Assembly (NCBI GenBank): GCA_009792885.1
Contig: WMCF01000023.1
Location: 7,984,861 to 8,048,860 of the forward strand
Direction: 5' to 3'
DNA from: Eremophila alpestris peregrina
Taxonomy: Eukaryota; Chordata; Aves; Passeriformes; Alaudidae
DNA length: 64,000 nt
Shown in pieces: positions 24,701-37,808 of this stretch. Position 1 is the first letter of the stretch, and each line of letters starts with the position of its first letter. The notes under the pieces were generated by a model. It saw only the letters and a program-made list of their open reading frames with translations. It was not told the origin of the DNA and made no database searches. The translations under genes and the position numbers were made by a program.

Positions 24701-27700
24701 TGCTGGGTCGCCGTTTGGTATAATACGACCGTGGTTCTCTCTGGAGGGCGGAGCACACGGTGTCTTCTTCGGTCGGAATACCCGCGTTTGAATTTTCTCC
24801 AAATACGTGTGAATATTCTCCTTTCTGATGGTAATCAGCAGTTTGACTTTCTGTGGCGAGAGCAGCAGCTGTTTGGTGTGGAGGGTGTTGTATGGGGAGT
24901 GTATTTACATCGCTCTCCTGAGACCCCCGGCGGGGCTGCACCGAGTGCTGGGGTCCCCAGCACAGGCGGGACATGGAGCAAATCTAGAGCAGGCCGTGGG
25001 AATTATCACAGGGCTGGAGCACCTCTCCTGCGAGGAAAGGCTGAGGAAATTGGCATTGCTTATTTAGTCTGGAGAAGAGGAGGCTCCGTGGTGACCTAAT
25101 TGCAGTACCTGAAATCCTCCCAGTGCCTAAAATCTATAAGAGAGATGGAGAAGAACTGATTACTTGGGCATGTAGTGTCAGGACAAAGTTTTACACTGCA
25201 GGAGGGTAGGTTTAGATTGAATATCAGGAAGAAAGTCTCTGTGAGGGTGGTGAGGCACTGGCACAGGTTGCCCAGAGAAGCTGTGGATGCCCCATTCCTG
25301 GCAGTGTCCCATGCCAGCTTGGGTGGGGCTTTGGGCAACCTGGTCTAGTGGAATGTGTCCCTGCCTGTGGCAGTGGAGCTGGAACTAGATGATCTTTAAG
25401 GTCTCTTCCAGCCCAAACCTTTCTGTGATTCTGTGCTGGTGCAGTCAGGGTTTTCCAGCTGACCTGTGCCCACTCAGTGTTACTCTGACCTGGCTGTTCA
25501 GTGTAGAAGTTTATTACCAATATGTGTTCACACATTCTTTTGTAAAACTGCTAGAAATTGCTTTGAATTTTAGGTAAGCCGCATTTATCTTTTGTCTCTT
25601 ATTATTTGCTGAAATAAGCTTAGTATCCTTTTAAGATCATCACTATCTGTTATGCAGCTGTCCTCCTAAGCTGAACAGCTGAGTAATCAACATCAGCAAT
25701 TTCTGCATGTGTGGTTTTTCTTAGAGCAATGAGCTTTAACTCCATTTTTCCCCCTCAAGAATATGTTTTCTATCTCAAATAGTAGTGTTACTTGACAGAG
25801 TGCTCTACTTGTAATTAGTATTAAAGAATTAAACTTGATAATTCTGAAGGATTGTTCTTAAACATGTAGGAGTGAGACTGTTCGAAGATACTTGCAAGTA
25901 ATTTGTGTTAAATATTTCAAGTCTTATGTGAAGAATGCCTTCTGTACTCCTGGTAATATAAATGATACAATAGGTTATGATAATTTGTTCTAAGCATGTT
26001 GTTTACTTCACTTGTAGAATTCTGAGGATGTCCGGTGTAAATGCATCTGCCCTCCTTACAAGGACCATTCAGGCCATATTTACAACAAAAATGTTTCACA
26101 GAAAGACTGGTGAGTGTATGTGGCACATACAAAATGATAATAAATCTTACTGGTTAAAGGCTTGTTCTGTAGTGATTACATATGAATCTCCTGTTGTGGT
26201 GCCAGGACAAAGCAGAGCATTTCCATAACTTACTGGAGCTCTTCCAAAATTACTCCAGAATTCAGCCCTAGCAAGGGACAAGGCTTAAACCCTTTAGTTT
26301 TTGCCCTGGCTTATGTTTTGGCTTGCTTGCTTGCTTGTTTAATTGTTTATTTGACTTGGAAGTAGTAGAAGGGAAGAAAGTGATGTATTTTGAATCCAGT
26401 GACTTGGAATGGTGTAAAGGCAAAGGAGCACAAACCTGGAACTGGGAGTTGGGAGCATTGTATTTGCTTGCTCTACTTTTGAAAACCATCCCATCATTTA
26501 GGAACTGTTATTTCTGGAGTTGTGTGAGATTTCAGTAGATTTTGCACTTTCAAGCAACTTGGAGAAGAAAAAATGCTGATATTAATATTTCTGATATTCT
26601 CAGTAACTGACTTACTGCTGTACTTAGCCAACATACAAGATTTCTACAGTACTTGGGCAGTGCAGTGGTACAAGCTTTCAGTCACAGGAACAGCAATTGC
26701 ACAGATTGTACCTGGCTTGTATTTTTGATTTTTGTAGCTTGAATGCTGCATTCTTCCACAGAGGAAAATGTAGTTCTGCTTTGACATAAATGAGAAAAAC
26801 AAACCCTCCACTCCCCTCCAGAGGGTGTGAGGTGGCACTCAGCAGTTGCAGCTATGAAGAAGAAGTACCAAGAAGACAGAAGAGATGAGCTGGGGTCTGG
26901 CTGAGTGCACACTGTAATTTAGCCCAGTAAAGTGTTGAATCCCAGGCTGCTGCTGTCACCTCAGGCCTTTTGTTTCACTGCCTGCTGCTGACTGTGCCAA
27001 CACTGAGGTAACCAGGAGAAAGGGGAAACAGGAATCTGGTTCTCTCAGTGCTCTGCAGGGACCCTGGGGGTCTGAACTCTGCACAACAACCTGAGTCAGC
27101 AGAAAGACAACGTTATGTAAGTTGTTGTTGGAAGCAGCTGGATTTTAATGCTGTGCTGTAGAGTGCCCATAATATTGTCAACTACACTTTTCCACGGGGG
27201 ACTGACTTATATTTGGTAATCTTATAAACCAAATGCTTTTCCTGAAAGCTGGATGCTCTTTATTCACTGTTTTGCTGCTTAGAGAAACGACTCATCTGAC
27301 TCCCATTTTTTTTGTTTTTCCCAATGTCTGTACCTTGGGATGACAAGAAAAAAAGAAATTAGGTTCATGAATGTCAAAGAGAGGCTAATCTCCCTTCAGA
27401 CAGTGAAAGGATGGAATAAAGCTCTTTTGAGTATGGTGAAGAAAGAAGTGGGATTAGGAGCTGAAATTTACTTTTATCCATGATGCTGGATTTATATCCT
27501 TGGACTTGTTCTGCTAACAGCTTTAATGCTTTCACTGGAAAATGAAGACACTGTATTGAGTTAGAAAGATCTTAATATTTATTTAGCAGCTTGTCAGTAG
27601 CTGAATTTCTCGTTTAAGTGACATAACTGTGGCATAGTGATATATTTGTACCTGCAGTTTAGAACAATTGAACTTAAGTGAGCTGAGCTTCTCAGCTCCT

Positions 27701-30700
27701 GCTGCAGAGTGGAACAGCTCAGCTAAAGCCTACTCAAAACTGACTTGGGCAGTTTCTGTGTTTCCTCAGTGACTGTCTCCATGTGGTGGAGCCTATGCCT
27801 GTCCCTGGACCTGATGTAGAAGCTTATTGTTTACGTTGTGAGTGCAAATATGAGGAGAGGAGCTCAGTCACAATTAAGGTAAGCAGTGTAATTCTGTTGG
27901 TGTATATTAAAGACTTCAGCTGTTTAGTAAATATGTCTGCTGTCTTTTAGAGAAATGCTGTTTTTGAAGGGAAAACTGTTCCAAGGCAGCCTAAAAGGTA
28001 GCTTTTTTTAATAGTAGTTGTTCACAGTCTTGAGCAGTAACAATAGCATCAAACTTCAGCTGAAGAAGTGAACCTGAGACCCTTTATTGAAGGTCTCCAC
28101 TCCTGAGATCAGACTTTACACCTTGCTAAAATTCTGAGTGTTCTAAGACATTTTGTCAAGCTTTGGGCTTAGTTTTCCTTATTATTTCAGAGGGCCTCTC
28201 ATTACACAGGTGCCTTACTTTCTTACTATAAATTTTCTTTATGCATGTTTGTTCTAACAGATGTTTTCTGTGCTCTTCACATTCTTGTCCCACTGGAGCC
28301 AGTGAGGCCTGGACTGCTGTGAAAAGGCTCCAGTAATGTCTTTTGGTTTTTGACAACACAGACTACTTTCTTTTGGGATTTTAGAAGTTTGGTGTTTTGT
28401 TCTGCCTTCCCATTTTGCTTGGTGACTGAATGTAGGTCTGTGATAGACAATGGGAGATCTTTGGGTGATGCCCCAGATTTGTCACCTGTTTAATGGCCAG
28501 GCGAGCAGTTGTCTTTGTGGAAGTGACAATTATAACACTGAATTGTTTTAAGAGGCATAGCCTAAGATTCTTTGCAAAGCCTCACTGTTTCAAGCTGCCC
28601 TAAACCCTTTTAATACCATGTTATAGTTTGTTAGTTTTCCTTTCTTTCTGGTTTTTAAATCATCTGGTGACACTACCAAAGATCAAACTTTGCCTACACT
28701 CATCTTTTGGTCCTTGCTGCCTGTTGTGAGACTGGGGGGGGGAAATGCCATGATCTTGGCATAAACTGTGCTTGCATTATCTAGGTGACAATCATCATAT
28801 ACCTGTCCATTTTGGGCCTTCTTCTTCTGTACATGGTGTACCTCACCCTGGTGGAACCCATCCTGAAGAGACGTCTCCTTGGCCATTCACAGCTCATACA
28901 AAGTGATGAAGACATTGGGGTGAGTTCACCAGAGGTTTTGTGCACTTGGTTAGCATAAAGATTGGGATGGTTGGTTGATAAATAATGATTTGGGGTGAGC
29001 AGCGTTTTTTGCCAGGCAGTGTAGATGCTTTTCCTGCTGGGAGAGGAAAAGAGAGGTGTGTGGTGACTTCTTTGAAGCCACTCTTTCTTTTTTCCCTGGG
29101 CTGGAAAGTAGTGAGAACTGCTTCAGTTACACAGCTCTAAGCACAGATTGTTTTCACAGAGAAGAAACAGTGTAGGAATGGAGGTAAGAATATACAGGAG
29201 TACAGCCTTTTAAGAGTTAATGATCCAGTCTTGCCAGTGATCATGTTTATGGGAAGTGCTTACTGCTTCAATTGCTCTCTGCAAAAAGAAAGTACAGGGG
29301 TTGCATCTTCTGTTGTTCCAGTTTGAGTTTCTTGATGCTAAAACTTCAAGAAGCAATTGTTATAATGAAGCAGAATAGTGATGAATGCTGAAATAACTTC
29401 TCAGTATTACAGCCAGAAATCAAAATGTTACAGTGTATTCCAGTAGATCAGAAGAGCATTTTTGGGAGAAAAGGGGAGTACTGCAGTAGTGATACAGTTT
29501 CCTGTCATTACTGGCCTTTCCAGTCTCTAGCACTGGGTAACAACCATATATTTTGTTATGAAATCAAGGTACATAAAGCATAGCTGAAAAGCATAGCTAA
29601 AAACTACTATATAGGAAAATGCTTAATTTTGAATACTTAATTATCCTCTTACCAAACAGAATCCCCTTTTTAAGTGAAGATGGCTGATGATTGTCCCACT
29701 GTTTCTGAACTTCCCTGTGTATTACATGTAGACATGTTTCAACTTTGTATTGACAACATAAGATTTTCCCAGTCACTCCAGGAGGATTTTAGGTTGAGGG
29801 TTTTTGTTGTAGTGGGGTTTTAAAATTTTTTTTTAAAGGAAGTATTTGAATGACCCTTCCTCTGTGTACATTCTTACAGCAAACTGGGCAGCTCCTACTT
29901 GAATTAAGTGAGCTTGTGCTGTATGCTATGTCTCAGACAAATTTATAGCTTAGATGAATTATCTTAATGCCTCTAAATGCGAGTTAGTCTTGTGATTGTA
30001 GGTGGAAGAAGTGGAGTAAGTCCCATGGCAGAGCTGAGGTTAACTGCAAACTCTGGGTCCATCTTAACCAATGTTATGTTTTTTCTGTAGCTGTTCTGTG
30101 AAGATAATATAATTTAAGGTCCCTTATAAATTATCCCAATTCTTGCCTTCTCTCTTGCAAGCTCTTGAGATGTTCTTGTCACACTTCAAAAATACCATGT
30201 CCATGGATTTTGAGGCTGAATTTCAAGGCAGAGTGTTCACTCTTTTTTGTTGCCCACTGGTGACAGTGGCAATTGATGATTGTAAGCCACTTCTGTACTC
30301 CTCTTTCCTCTTAAATTCTTTTTTCCCCTTATTGCCTATATAGGAATTGACAGTATGTAGCCTTGGAGCTGAGAATCTTTTTTGTCAGGAAGGCCAGGAC
30401 CATCTAGACTGCCCTGTGTTCTCCCACCATGTGTTTTACAGTAGCAAAACTGTGTGTTGCTGTTATGATTTTTCCCCTGTGAATGAAGTGACCTGTCTCC
30501 TATTAAATGCCCATTCTAGGTATATTCAACTGTATAACTTTTTATGATGAGGTGGTAGTTCTTTTGATCAGGGATTGTCTCTTGTTCTCTATAAGCATAT
30601 TTTTTAAATGCTTATTGTGGCTTTGGCACTTACAGCAATAAGTGCCAAATTCAATTCAATAGGTATCATTAATGATAATCATTAATGATATGAATCTATA

Positions 30701-32302
30701 GCAATAAGTGCCATATTCATTTCAATAGGTATCATTAATGATAATCTATGTACAGCTGACAGTTGTCATTGAGCTGCTCTGCACAGTCATATCACAAATA
30801 AAGTATCCATTATTGTAAATGTCTTCAAAAGTGTTCTGGAAAAAAAAAGAATGTGAAATGTAGGGATAGATAGAAAAAGACAGTTATTTAATATAGGACA
30901 TAATGATGTTGTTTTTCATTATGCATTGTATATCTGATGTAGCTTTAGCAGCATGACTTTGTCCAGTTTAATAGGCAAATAAGAAGTTCTCCTACTGATT
31001 CTAACTTGGCTATATTTACTAGCAGAGAATAAAGCCTTGCAGGTACTGTTAGAAAACAGTAAAGTTAAATAAGCACTCAGTTCTTGTTGAGCTCTGTGAC
31101 TTAAACAGCTGTATTGACACTGTGCTTTCAGACAGCTCAGCACAATGGGCTTAGTTTGGTAAACAGCAGAGTGTGTTGGTTTGATATAGAAGCTGTTTGT
31201 GAACATCCTGAGCTGCCTGGCAGGAAATGGCCAGGAGCTGGCAGGGAACTGACCCTAATTCAGCTGTGAAGTGTGTTCAGCACAGTGATGGGAGTGCCTG
31301 GGTCTGCTCTGGGCTGCAAATGGATGCAAGACTGTGGATCTGATCCTGCAGCTCACTGTGGTGCCTCTGGGCAGCAGGTGACTGACAGTACAATGAAGTG
31401 TGGCCTGTTTGGGAAATCCATAGAAGTGCCTGTGAATGAGAAATTGAAGTACAGTTTCAACAGTTCACAAACTTGAGTTGTTTTGGTCCCTGTTACTGAC
31501 CAGCTTGTTGCAACATCTTATTTACCTTAAAAAAACCCCACAAACCTGTAGCAGTGGGGGTTAGGGTAAAGCCTTTACCTAGGCCCAGTCAGCCTCTCCA
31601 GTGGAAAAGCTGCTTGGGAGAAATTAGGCAAAGCAGTCAAACTCATCCCTCCACACAGCCACAGGCTGGTTCAGCAAGGAGAGACAGAAGGCTCTGAGCC
31701 CAGATAAATTCCAGCAAGGTTTATTTTAAAGGTGCTGAAGGGAGTCCAGGTCCAAAGAGTGCTAACATGTACCTGGCTCTGCCTTAAGTCTGGTTTTGGG
31801 CATCCAATGACCTTGGGGCACGGGGATGGTACAAAGGGGACAGGTGAGGTCAGTGACCTATGGGGAGGATGGGGCCGGTCACCAGGGTACCACAAGCAAT
31901 GGATTAACAGGGAAAGAAGAAACCAGGAGAATTTGGGCATCAGGTAGGATTACAGAGAGTGACCAGGCTTTACAGGTGGGGAGTGTCCATGGTAGTTCTT
32001 CCGAGGCCAGACTTTGGGTGTGATCTCCCGTGGTTCCAGGGACTCCACCCAAACCCAAACCAAGCCCCACATCCCTTGGAATGTAAGGACACCCAAGCCC
32101 TGTAGCTGGAGCTGCTGAGGAGTAACGTGGCTGTTTGCCCCTGCAGGACCAGCAGCCCTTTGCCAACGCCCACGACGTGCTGGCGCGCTCGCGCAGCCGC
32201 GCCAACGTGCTCAACAAGGTGGAGTACGCGCAGCAGCGCTGGAAGCTGCAGGTGCAGGAGCAGCGCAAGTCCGTCTTCGACCGCCACGTCGTGCTCAGCT
32301 GA
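24187..32302 (+). CDS. TMEM9B: Transmembrane protein 9B
   Basis: Five coding exons: 24187-24261, 26018-26109, 27770-27878, 28785-28919, 32147-32302, total 188 residues (human about 198). All junctions are AG/GT and phase-consistent, and the protein follows human TMEM9B closely from exon 2 on. Residues 1 to about 22 are a Leu/Ala-rich signal peptide. Exons 2-3 encode a Cys-rich lumenal domain with a glycosylation sequon Asn50-Val-Ser. Residues 93-115 are a single membrane span, and the rest is a cytosolic tail. The last exon is almost unchanged from human. TMEM9B is a glycosylated lysosomal/endosomal membrane protein linked to inflammatory NF-kB and MAPK signalling; the family is also reported to associate with CLC-type endosomal exchangers. 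Exon 5 is clearly more GC-rich than its surroundings. The start is the only ATG in the CpG island that gives a signal peptide in phase with exon 2. Confidence 0.97.
24262..26017 (+). other. TMEM9B intron 1
   Basis: Begins with GTGAGC in the CpG island and ends with CTTGTAG. It contains a CR1 fragment at about 24985-25437. The long overlapping ORFs at its 5' end on both strands (up to about 270 codons) come from CpG-rich, stop-poor sequence. Confidence 0.85.
24985..25437 (+). mobile_element. CR1 LINE 3' fragment, plus orientation, in TMEM9B intron 1
   Basis: Shows the CR1 segments 'tctggagaagaggaggctcc', 'ttgcccagagaagctgtgga', and 'ctagatgatctttaaggtct', ending at 'tttctgtgattctgtg'. It is closer to the CR1 consensus than the copy at 23530-23990 as far as I can judge by eye, with the same orientation, so the promoter island is bracketed by two CR1 copies. 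Confidence 0.93.
28920..32146 (+). other. TMEM9B intron 4
   Basis: A 3.2-kb AT-rich intron between the exon encoding the membrane span and the terminal exon. It contains a 66-base-period tandem duplication at 30635-30746. The final 500 bases before the acceptor (CCCTGCAG, ending at 32146) are GC-richer. No internal gene was recognised. Confidence 0.85.
30635..30746. repeat. Tandem duplication, 66-base period
   Basis: GCAATAAGTGCCA occurs at 30635 and again at 30701, and about 46 bases of the second copy match the first with two or three differences. Each copy includes the perfect palindrome TCATTAATGA (30666-30675, 30732-30741); the first copy has a second one at 30679-30688. It lies within TMEM9B intron 4. 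Confidence 0.85.
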
Positions 32303-34700
32303 GGGGGCTCAGGGGAGCTGCTCCAGGCACCTGGACTCCTGGAAAGAGTTGAAGTCTTCCTGACCTGCCAATCCAGAAGAGTTTTCTTGAGTGATTTGTT
32401 ACTGATTTAAAAAACTACGAATTAAAAAAGTATTTGGACTTTGAAGGAATGTGCTAGAGTGGAAGCCGTTTAAAGAGATTAGTTAAGCAAAAGCTTAAAT
32501 CTTTATGTTTTCAGATGGTTTTTACTAACAAAACTGAGAAAAAAACCAAACCCTAAGATACCTTGGGTTGCCACTGTGGTACATTATTTACAGTTGTGAC
32601 TTTATGGTGGTTTTTAACTATATATTTCTCTCTGCTATTTATGTGGTTAAAAAGTACCTGGGAGCACAGTAATTACTTACAGCTCACTAATCACTTTATG
32701 TAAAGACCTTTTGTAAATATACTTGGATTTTCTGCTGATTGATCTGGGTACTGGAAATCAAAGTCTTGCAGTGTAGTTTTGGTCTCAAAATGAAACCCTG
32801 CTGGCTGTGTTCATCATTTGGTTTCTTGCACTCTTACTTTCAAGAAGCTTGTATGGCAAGTGATATTTGCAGATTTAAGGCAAAACATAAGTGGACACTG
32901 ACTCCTGGAGCTGCATATTTCAAGTACTGTGATGTAGATAAATTCAAGTGCAGTGCACATTCAAGACAGTGTTGACATTTTGTTCTATTTTGCTTTCATA
33001 GCTTAATATATTGTAGGTGTATGATAGCTCTTAAAAAATCTTTCCCTTTCTTTTCATGGATAAAGTCTCAGGAGTTAGTATATGATGAAATATTTATTAT
33101 TAAAATCTTCCTGCATTTTTCTGGATTGATGGTGTAAGGCACATACTTTCTCTAGCACCTGTCATCTTGGGAGTTAGGTGTATTTTTTTATCTGTGACTC
33201 TGTACTCATCTCTCTTCAGAGGTTATACAGTTGCTAGATGACTAACTTTCATATCTACCCTTTGGAATGTAACAATTAAAGATAAAACTGATTTTTGAAC
33301 AATGGATTTGCATTATCAGTTTGTCATCATTTTTCTCCCTCATTATGCTGCATGTAAATTCCATCTATGAAAGTGCTCCTCTAAAAATGCTGCAGAGTAG
33401 AAATATGTGCTTGTTCAGTGATTAGGTGAAGAAAGGCTCATCAAGTTGTTAATTGAAAGAAGTTTTTAATCCCTGACTCAGATGTAGCTGTGCATGTGTA
33501 GTTGCATTATTGTGTGACAGTTTTCAGTTCTGGTGTGGAAGGAGGTGGTACATGGAAGAATACTCTGCTTCTGGAGGCAGTTTTGGCTTGCTTAGTCCAT
33601 GCCTGGTAGGGACAGACAGATACAGAGCTTCATTTTTATGTCAATCCTGTAGACTTCCAAAACTGAGTTAACCTGGAGTGATTTAAAGCAGGGGGTGAAT
33701 TGCTGGATTCACAGGATTCTTGCTTTAAATTAAAAAAAAAAAAAATTGCACAAGGATTAACAGGTCAAGAAAAATAAATTCAGGCTTGGGTTTAGTTTTT
33801 GTGTTCAACATTGCCCCGAGGAGTGGGAACTTGTTCAGTTACTGCTTATGACACTGATGTACTTAGGGTCCACTAAAGAAAAAGAATGCAACCTGTTTGT
33901 GGAATACATGCCTTGATTGTTGAATATCTCCCTGTCTACCAGTCTTAGGAGTTGTTCTATGCTGTGGCTGCCTTTTCTGTGAGGCCTGAAGCTGCTGTGG
34001 GAAGGGGGATCTTGGATACAGCACTGTGGCCCACAGGGGCAGCAGAAGGTGCAGCTTTCTTTCCTTAATGGATGACAGTCACAAGAAGCAGGACTGAATG
34101 TATGTACATCTTCTGCTAGTAAAAGTAGTTCTGATCTCAGTGTGGTACAGTTTTAAGCTAAACTGGTTGGGGTTTGGATTTTTTTGCATGGTTATACTTT
34201 GATTGATAGAAGGGCCAAACCATGAGATAGTCTTAAGTATCAATCCTGTAAAATGTGGGAATTTTGAAGATAGATGTCCTATTTTCTTGCACCTGTACAA
34301 TTGGACAGCTGTATACTGATGTGTGTAGCATCTATATACATGTATGGATTGCATTATAGATTCCATACTGTTTCTCTTTCTAAGCAAAACTTGTGTTGCT
34401 ACTGTTGGCTCACTGTTTTCAAATCTTCTCTTATAGATATTCACCTTTTATATGATGTTACACTCAACATTAAAACAATTTCCCAAAATTACAGGTATAA
34501 TTAAATTTAAAGGCATTAAGCTGACTAATAATATGTGTCCTCACCTGTAGTGGAGAGAAATCCATCACAAATTTCTAAACAATGCTGTTTTTCTGTGTTT
34601 AAAATGAAGCTGTAGAAATTAGTTCGCATGTGCCTTGATAGTGAATGTTTCCCTAAATTCTAGCCAATTGTTATATTTAGACATCAGAGTACAAAATGTT

Positions 34701-34706
34701 AATAAA
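34701..34706 (+). terminator. Candidate distal polyadenylation signal of TMEM9B
   Basis: AATAAA followed within about 25 bases by a T-rich stretch with several TGTATT/TTTACTGTA motifs. A proximal ATTAAA at 33275-33280 is an alternative. Confidence 0.35.
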
Positions 34707-35447
34707 GGAAAATACTGTATTGTATTTTCTTTACTGTACTGTAGTAGTCTGCAACAGAAGGCAAACAGGAAGTGAACAAACCACATTCCTGATTACTTTT
34801 TCAGGTACTCTGGATGTGTTCAATAGCAGTTTCAGAATTTCTAGCCCTTAGTGCCAAGTTTTGTTGCCATCATAGCTGTGGTGTGGGTGGAAAAGCCCAA
34901 CCAGAAATGAGCAGATCTAACTGTAAGCTACTTTGCATGTTGTCAATTGGCTATAAATTGCAGCAGTCATTGACTCAGTGGAACAGGCTACATAATTCAG
35001 GTAAGAGACTTGCATGTTGCTGTATCTAGCCACAGATCTTCACTGTTCTTGTAAATCACCTCTACCAGCATTTTACTAACAGGGTTTTCATAGCTTTTTA
35101 ATGATTCCTGTTTAATGTGATCTCTTATTTAATAAGGTGTTAGAAAAATGGAACATTAACTTCTTTTTTAATATTCAGATATTTTCAGGTATTCATCACA
35201 TCTTAGACAGCACCTCTTGTTTCCTTGGATTTTACTTTCATCTGAAGGTTGGTGAGTCTCTAACAGGAAGATGTTCCTAGCACTTGCTTTTTGCGCTTTG
35301 TGCAGGTGTTGAGGCAGCAGGTACTGTTTTATGTGACATTGTTACACAGCACAAGTGGCAGTACAAAGCAACAAATGCTGCAGGTATCTCTTCCTGAGGG
35401 GTTGTGTTGGTTAGGCTTTCTTGCTCTGGAGTGATGTTGTGCCATAA

Positions 35448-35470
35448 TTTTTTTTTTTTTTTTTTTTTTT
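35448..35470. repeat. T homopolymer (23 bases)
   Basis: Uninterrupted T run in the TMEM9B-ASCL3 interval. No adjoining retroposed gene was recognised on the minus strand, where it would be a poly(A). Confidence 0.9.
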
Positions 35471-37268
35471 GCTATGTCGCAGACTTTTCTTCCTCAGTGT
35501 TTTTAAGTTGTTAGCAGCAGAAAGCTTTTAGGCAATACCCCAACCTGTATAAGTAGAAAAGGGAAAGTTGACTGTCTACTGTTTTCATTTTATGAGGAGT
35601 GTATATTCACCTCTGAATTTTTTGCATGTGTATTGATGTGAAATGGATGTGTTCATGCTTTTAGCCTACCTACAGAAGTACCTGTTTAAGATGCATGGGA
35701 CTCCCACTCATGCCTAACAGCTATAAATGAATTTTTCACTCACAGGATTTCTGTTGGGAAATCTACGTGCATTAGAAAAAGAGAGAACTCTACATACAAG
35801 GCTTTTTCATGGAATATGTTGCGAGAACAGGTCCCTACAAGTAAATATTCTCTGTATAAATGTGGCAGGTCTGAAGTCATTAGAAAACATTACATTATCC
35901 CCATATCCTGGTGAAGGATTTGTGTTATGGAACTTTGATTGGAACTTTTGAGACTTTGCCAGATTGCTGTGAGTATGGAATCCAGCAGTTTCTAGTAACT
36001 TAATTTAATGTTCAGGTGTGGTTTCCATTTTAGAGGATGCAATAGAACCTAAGTGCTTCAGACAGCAGTGTATGGATGCACAAGTGGATGATGAGTAAGA
36101 GCCTTTTGGGATCAATTCTTTGTAGGCAAGTATTGGTTGCAATCTGTGAGGGTGGCTCATAGTGATCCTTTAAAAATTAACTGGTTATTTCAGATGTATT
36201 TAAAAAAGCTATTAGGTAACAGTCATTACAGCGCTGATGTTTAGCTGCTTGAGTAATGATATTGGGAATGCAGCTTCTTATAAACCACTGCAAGAGTATC
36301 TGTGTAATAAATGTATCACATAACGTAGTCATACCTGCTGTAGTGCTCTTTGAAGAGAAGGGATGAGGGTAGGCCAGTCTGACTTCCAGCAGGGCCCCAA
36401 CAACTGTGTGCCATCCCTTCTTTGTATTACTAGGACATGCATTTTTCCTTTAATAAATTGTTTATTTCATAACCCTCTAGCAGCAGGACTGTTTTTAGTA
36501 TTTCAAGTCTGTGTTTAATCTGCAGGTGAGTGGAGAAGAATGGGAGGACCCAAGGAGATGTTAGATTTAGTAGAAATTGTCTTCTTTCTCTAAACTTCTT
36601 GTAAATCTTTGTATGAGTGGATGTAACGATGTGGAATTAAGATTGAGACAGATGTGGAATTAAAATTAAGATCCATTCTCTGCACAAGTTTTCCATTTTG
36701 TTAAGGTGCTATATCAAATGTAGCATCAAGTGAATAGAGGGAGAAATAATGTATCTTTGAAGGCTCTTTAGAATGAAGGCTCTTTAGAGGGAGTCTTTTA
36801 CTGGGATTGTAGACTTAGGTTTTTTTCAGGGAGGGGAAGGGGGTGGGGAGAATGCCTCAGATGTTGGCCTGCTTTTTGTTGTCTGTAGACATGTAAGTTT
36901 TAGTGGATTTGGAGCAAGCTAGGCAAGCTAGACCTATGTGGACTACATATAGGCAGAGTCTCTTAATTTCTAAAGCTGAGGTGAGACTGCTTGCTCTTTC
37001 CTGTAGGAAACTTTAGTGGCTTTATATTCATACCTGTTGTGTATTAATTTAATCAGTGTGACTGACTTGCACTTTCTTGTACTTTTAAAATGGGATCTTG
37101 TCTTCTTGTATCTGATCTTCCAACATCATTCTGAAATGTCACAAATGCATTAAAAATCTCTTCTGGGAAACCTCAGCAGGGCCAAGTGCTGTTAAGTCCG
37201 GGTGAGTTTTTTATACTGTTCAGCGTGAGTTGTGTAAAGTATTCTGTAACTATGTGTTTCCAGGCGAA

Positions 37269-37808
37269 ATGCAGAACCTGATGGATGGCAAAAGCTACTG
37301 TAACCTCATCTGTGCTGAGGCCCAGCACATGCAGCTGGCAAGGCCTTTCTGTGCAGACCCTCTGGTCACGTTTCACGTGTACCCAGAAGCACCAAGCCAG
37401 GTCCCTTTGTGTGAAGATTTGTCACTGCTTCCTTTCGTGTCGGAGCATCTCATCACAGAGACCTTCTACAGTGAGCCCTGCCCCTTTCCCTGCCCAGTGC
37501 CCCATTCCAGTCTCCACAAAAGTGAGTACTCCTATGGCTCAGCTTTCATCAGGAAGAGGAATGAGAGGGAAAGGCAGCGTGTTAAGTGTGTCAATGAAGG
37601 CTATGCCAAGCTGAGGCACCACCTGCCCAAGGAGTACTTGGAGAAACGGCTCAGCAAGGTGGAGACCCTGCGTGCTGCCATAAAATACATTAGGTACCTA
37701 CAGGCTGTGCTGTGCACTGACTCTGGGGGGGCAGGAAAAGGTGCCACGGAGCCAAACCAAGCACCTAAAGCCACTAACAAACAAACCCAGTTTCTGAAGA
37801 GGATCTGA
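37269..37808 (+). CDS. ASCL3: Achaete-scute family bHLH transcription factor 3
   Basis: Single coding exon, 179 residues (human about 181). A basic helix-loop-helix domain covers about residues 94-147: basic region with Asn-Glu-Arg-Glu-Arg-Gln-Arg-Val-Lys, helix 1, a loop through Pro-Lys-Glu-Tyr-Leu-Glu-Lys-Arg-Leu-Ser-Lys, and helix 2 Val-Glu-Thr-Leu-Arg-Ala-Ala-Ile-Lys-Tyr-Ile. This is the ASCL family signature, and the N-terminal part (His-Val-Tyr-Pro-Glu-Ala-Pro; Tyr-Ser-Glu-Pro-Cys-Pro-Phe) fits ASCL3 rather than ASCL1, 2, 4 or 5. ASCL3 binds E-boxes as a dimer and marks salivary duct progenitor cells in mammals. I chose the ATG at 37269 because an acceptor ends at 37263, leaving a five-base leader; a non-ATG extension upstream is not needed. 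ATG at 37281 is a possible alternative and would align with the human Met-Met-Asp start. Confidence 0.96.
   Translation: MQNLMDGKSYCNLICAEAQHMQLARPFCADPLVTFHVYPEAPSQVPLCEDLSLLPFVSEHLITETFYSEPCPFPCPVPHSSLHKSEYSYGSAFIRKRNERERQRVKCVNEGYAKLRHHLPKEYLEKRLSKVETLRAAIKYIRYLQAVLCTDSGGAGKGATEPNQAPKATNKQTQFLKRI

Larger units (their letters stand above)
32303..37262 (+). other. TMEM9B 3' UTR and TMEM9B-ASCL3 interval
   Basis: AT-rich DNA without a recognisable gene. Candidate polyadenylation signals for TMEM9B are ATTAAA at 33275-33280 and AATAAA at 34701-34706, the latter followed by T-rich sequence. A 23-base T run is at 35448-35470. Short internal duplications occur near 36640-36670 and 36759-36790. 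The 3' part should contain the ASCL3 promoter and a noncoding first exon, because an acceptor (TTTCCAG) ends at 37263. Confidence 0.6.

Noticed and set aside
23976..24974. Two ORFs of about 270 codons on opposite strands over TMEM9B exon 1
   Set aside because: GC-rich, stop-poor island sequence. The plus-strand ORF is in a different frame from the TMEM9B signal peptide, and both run into a CR1 or intron.
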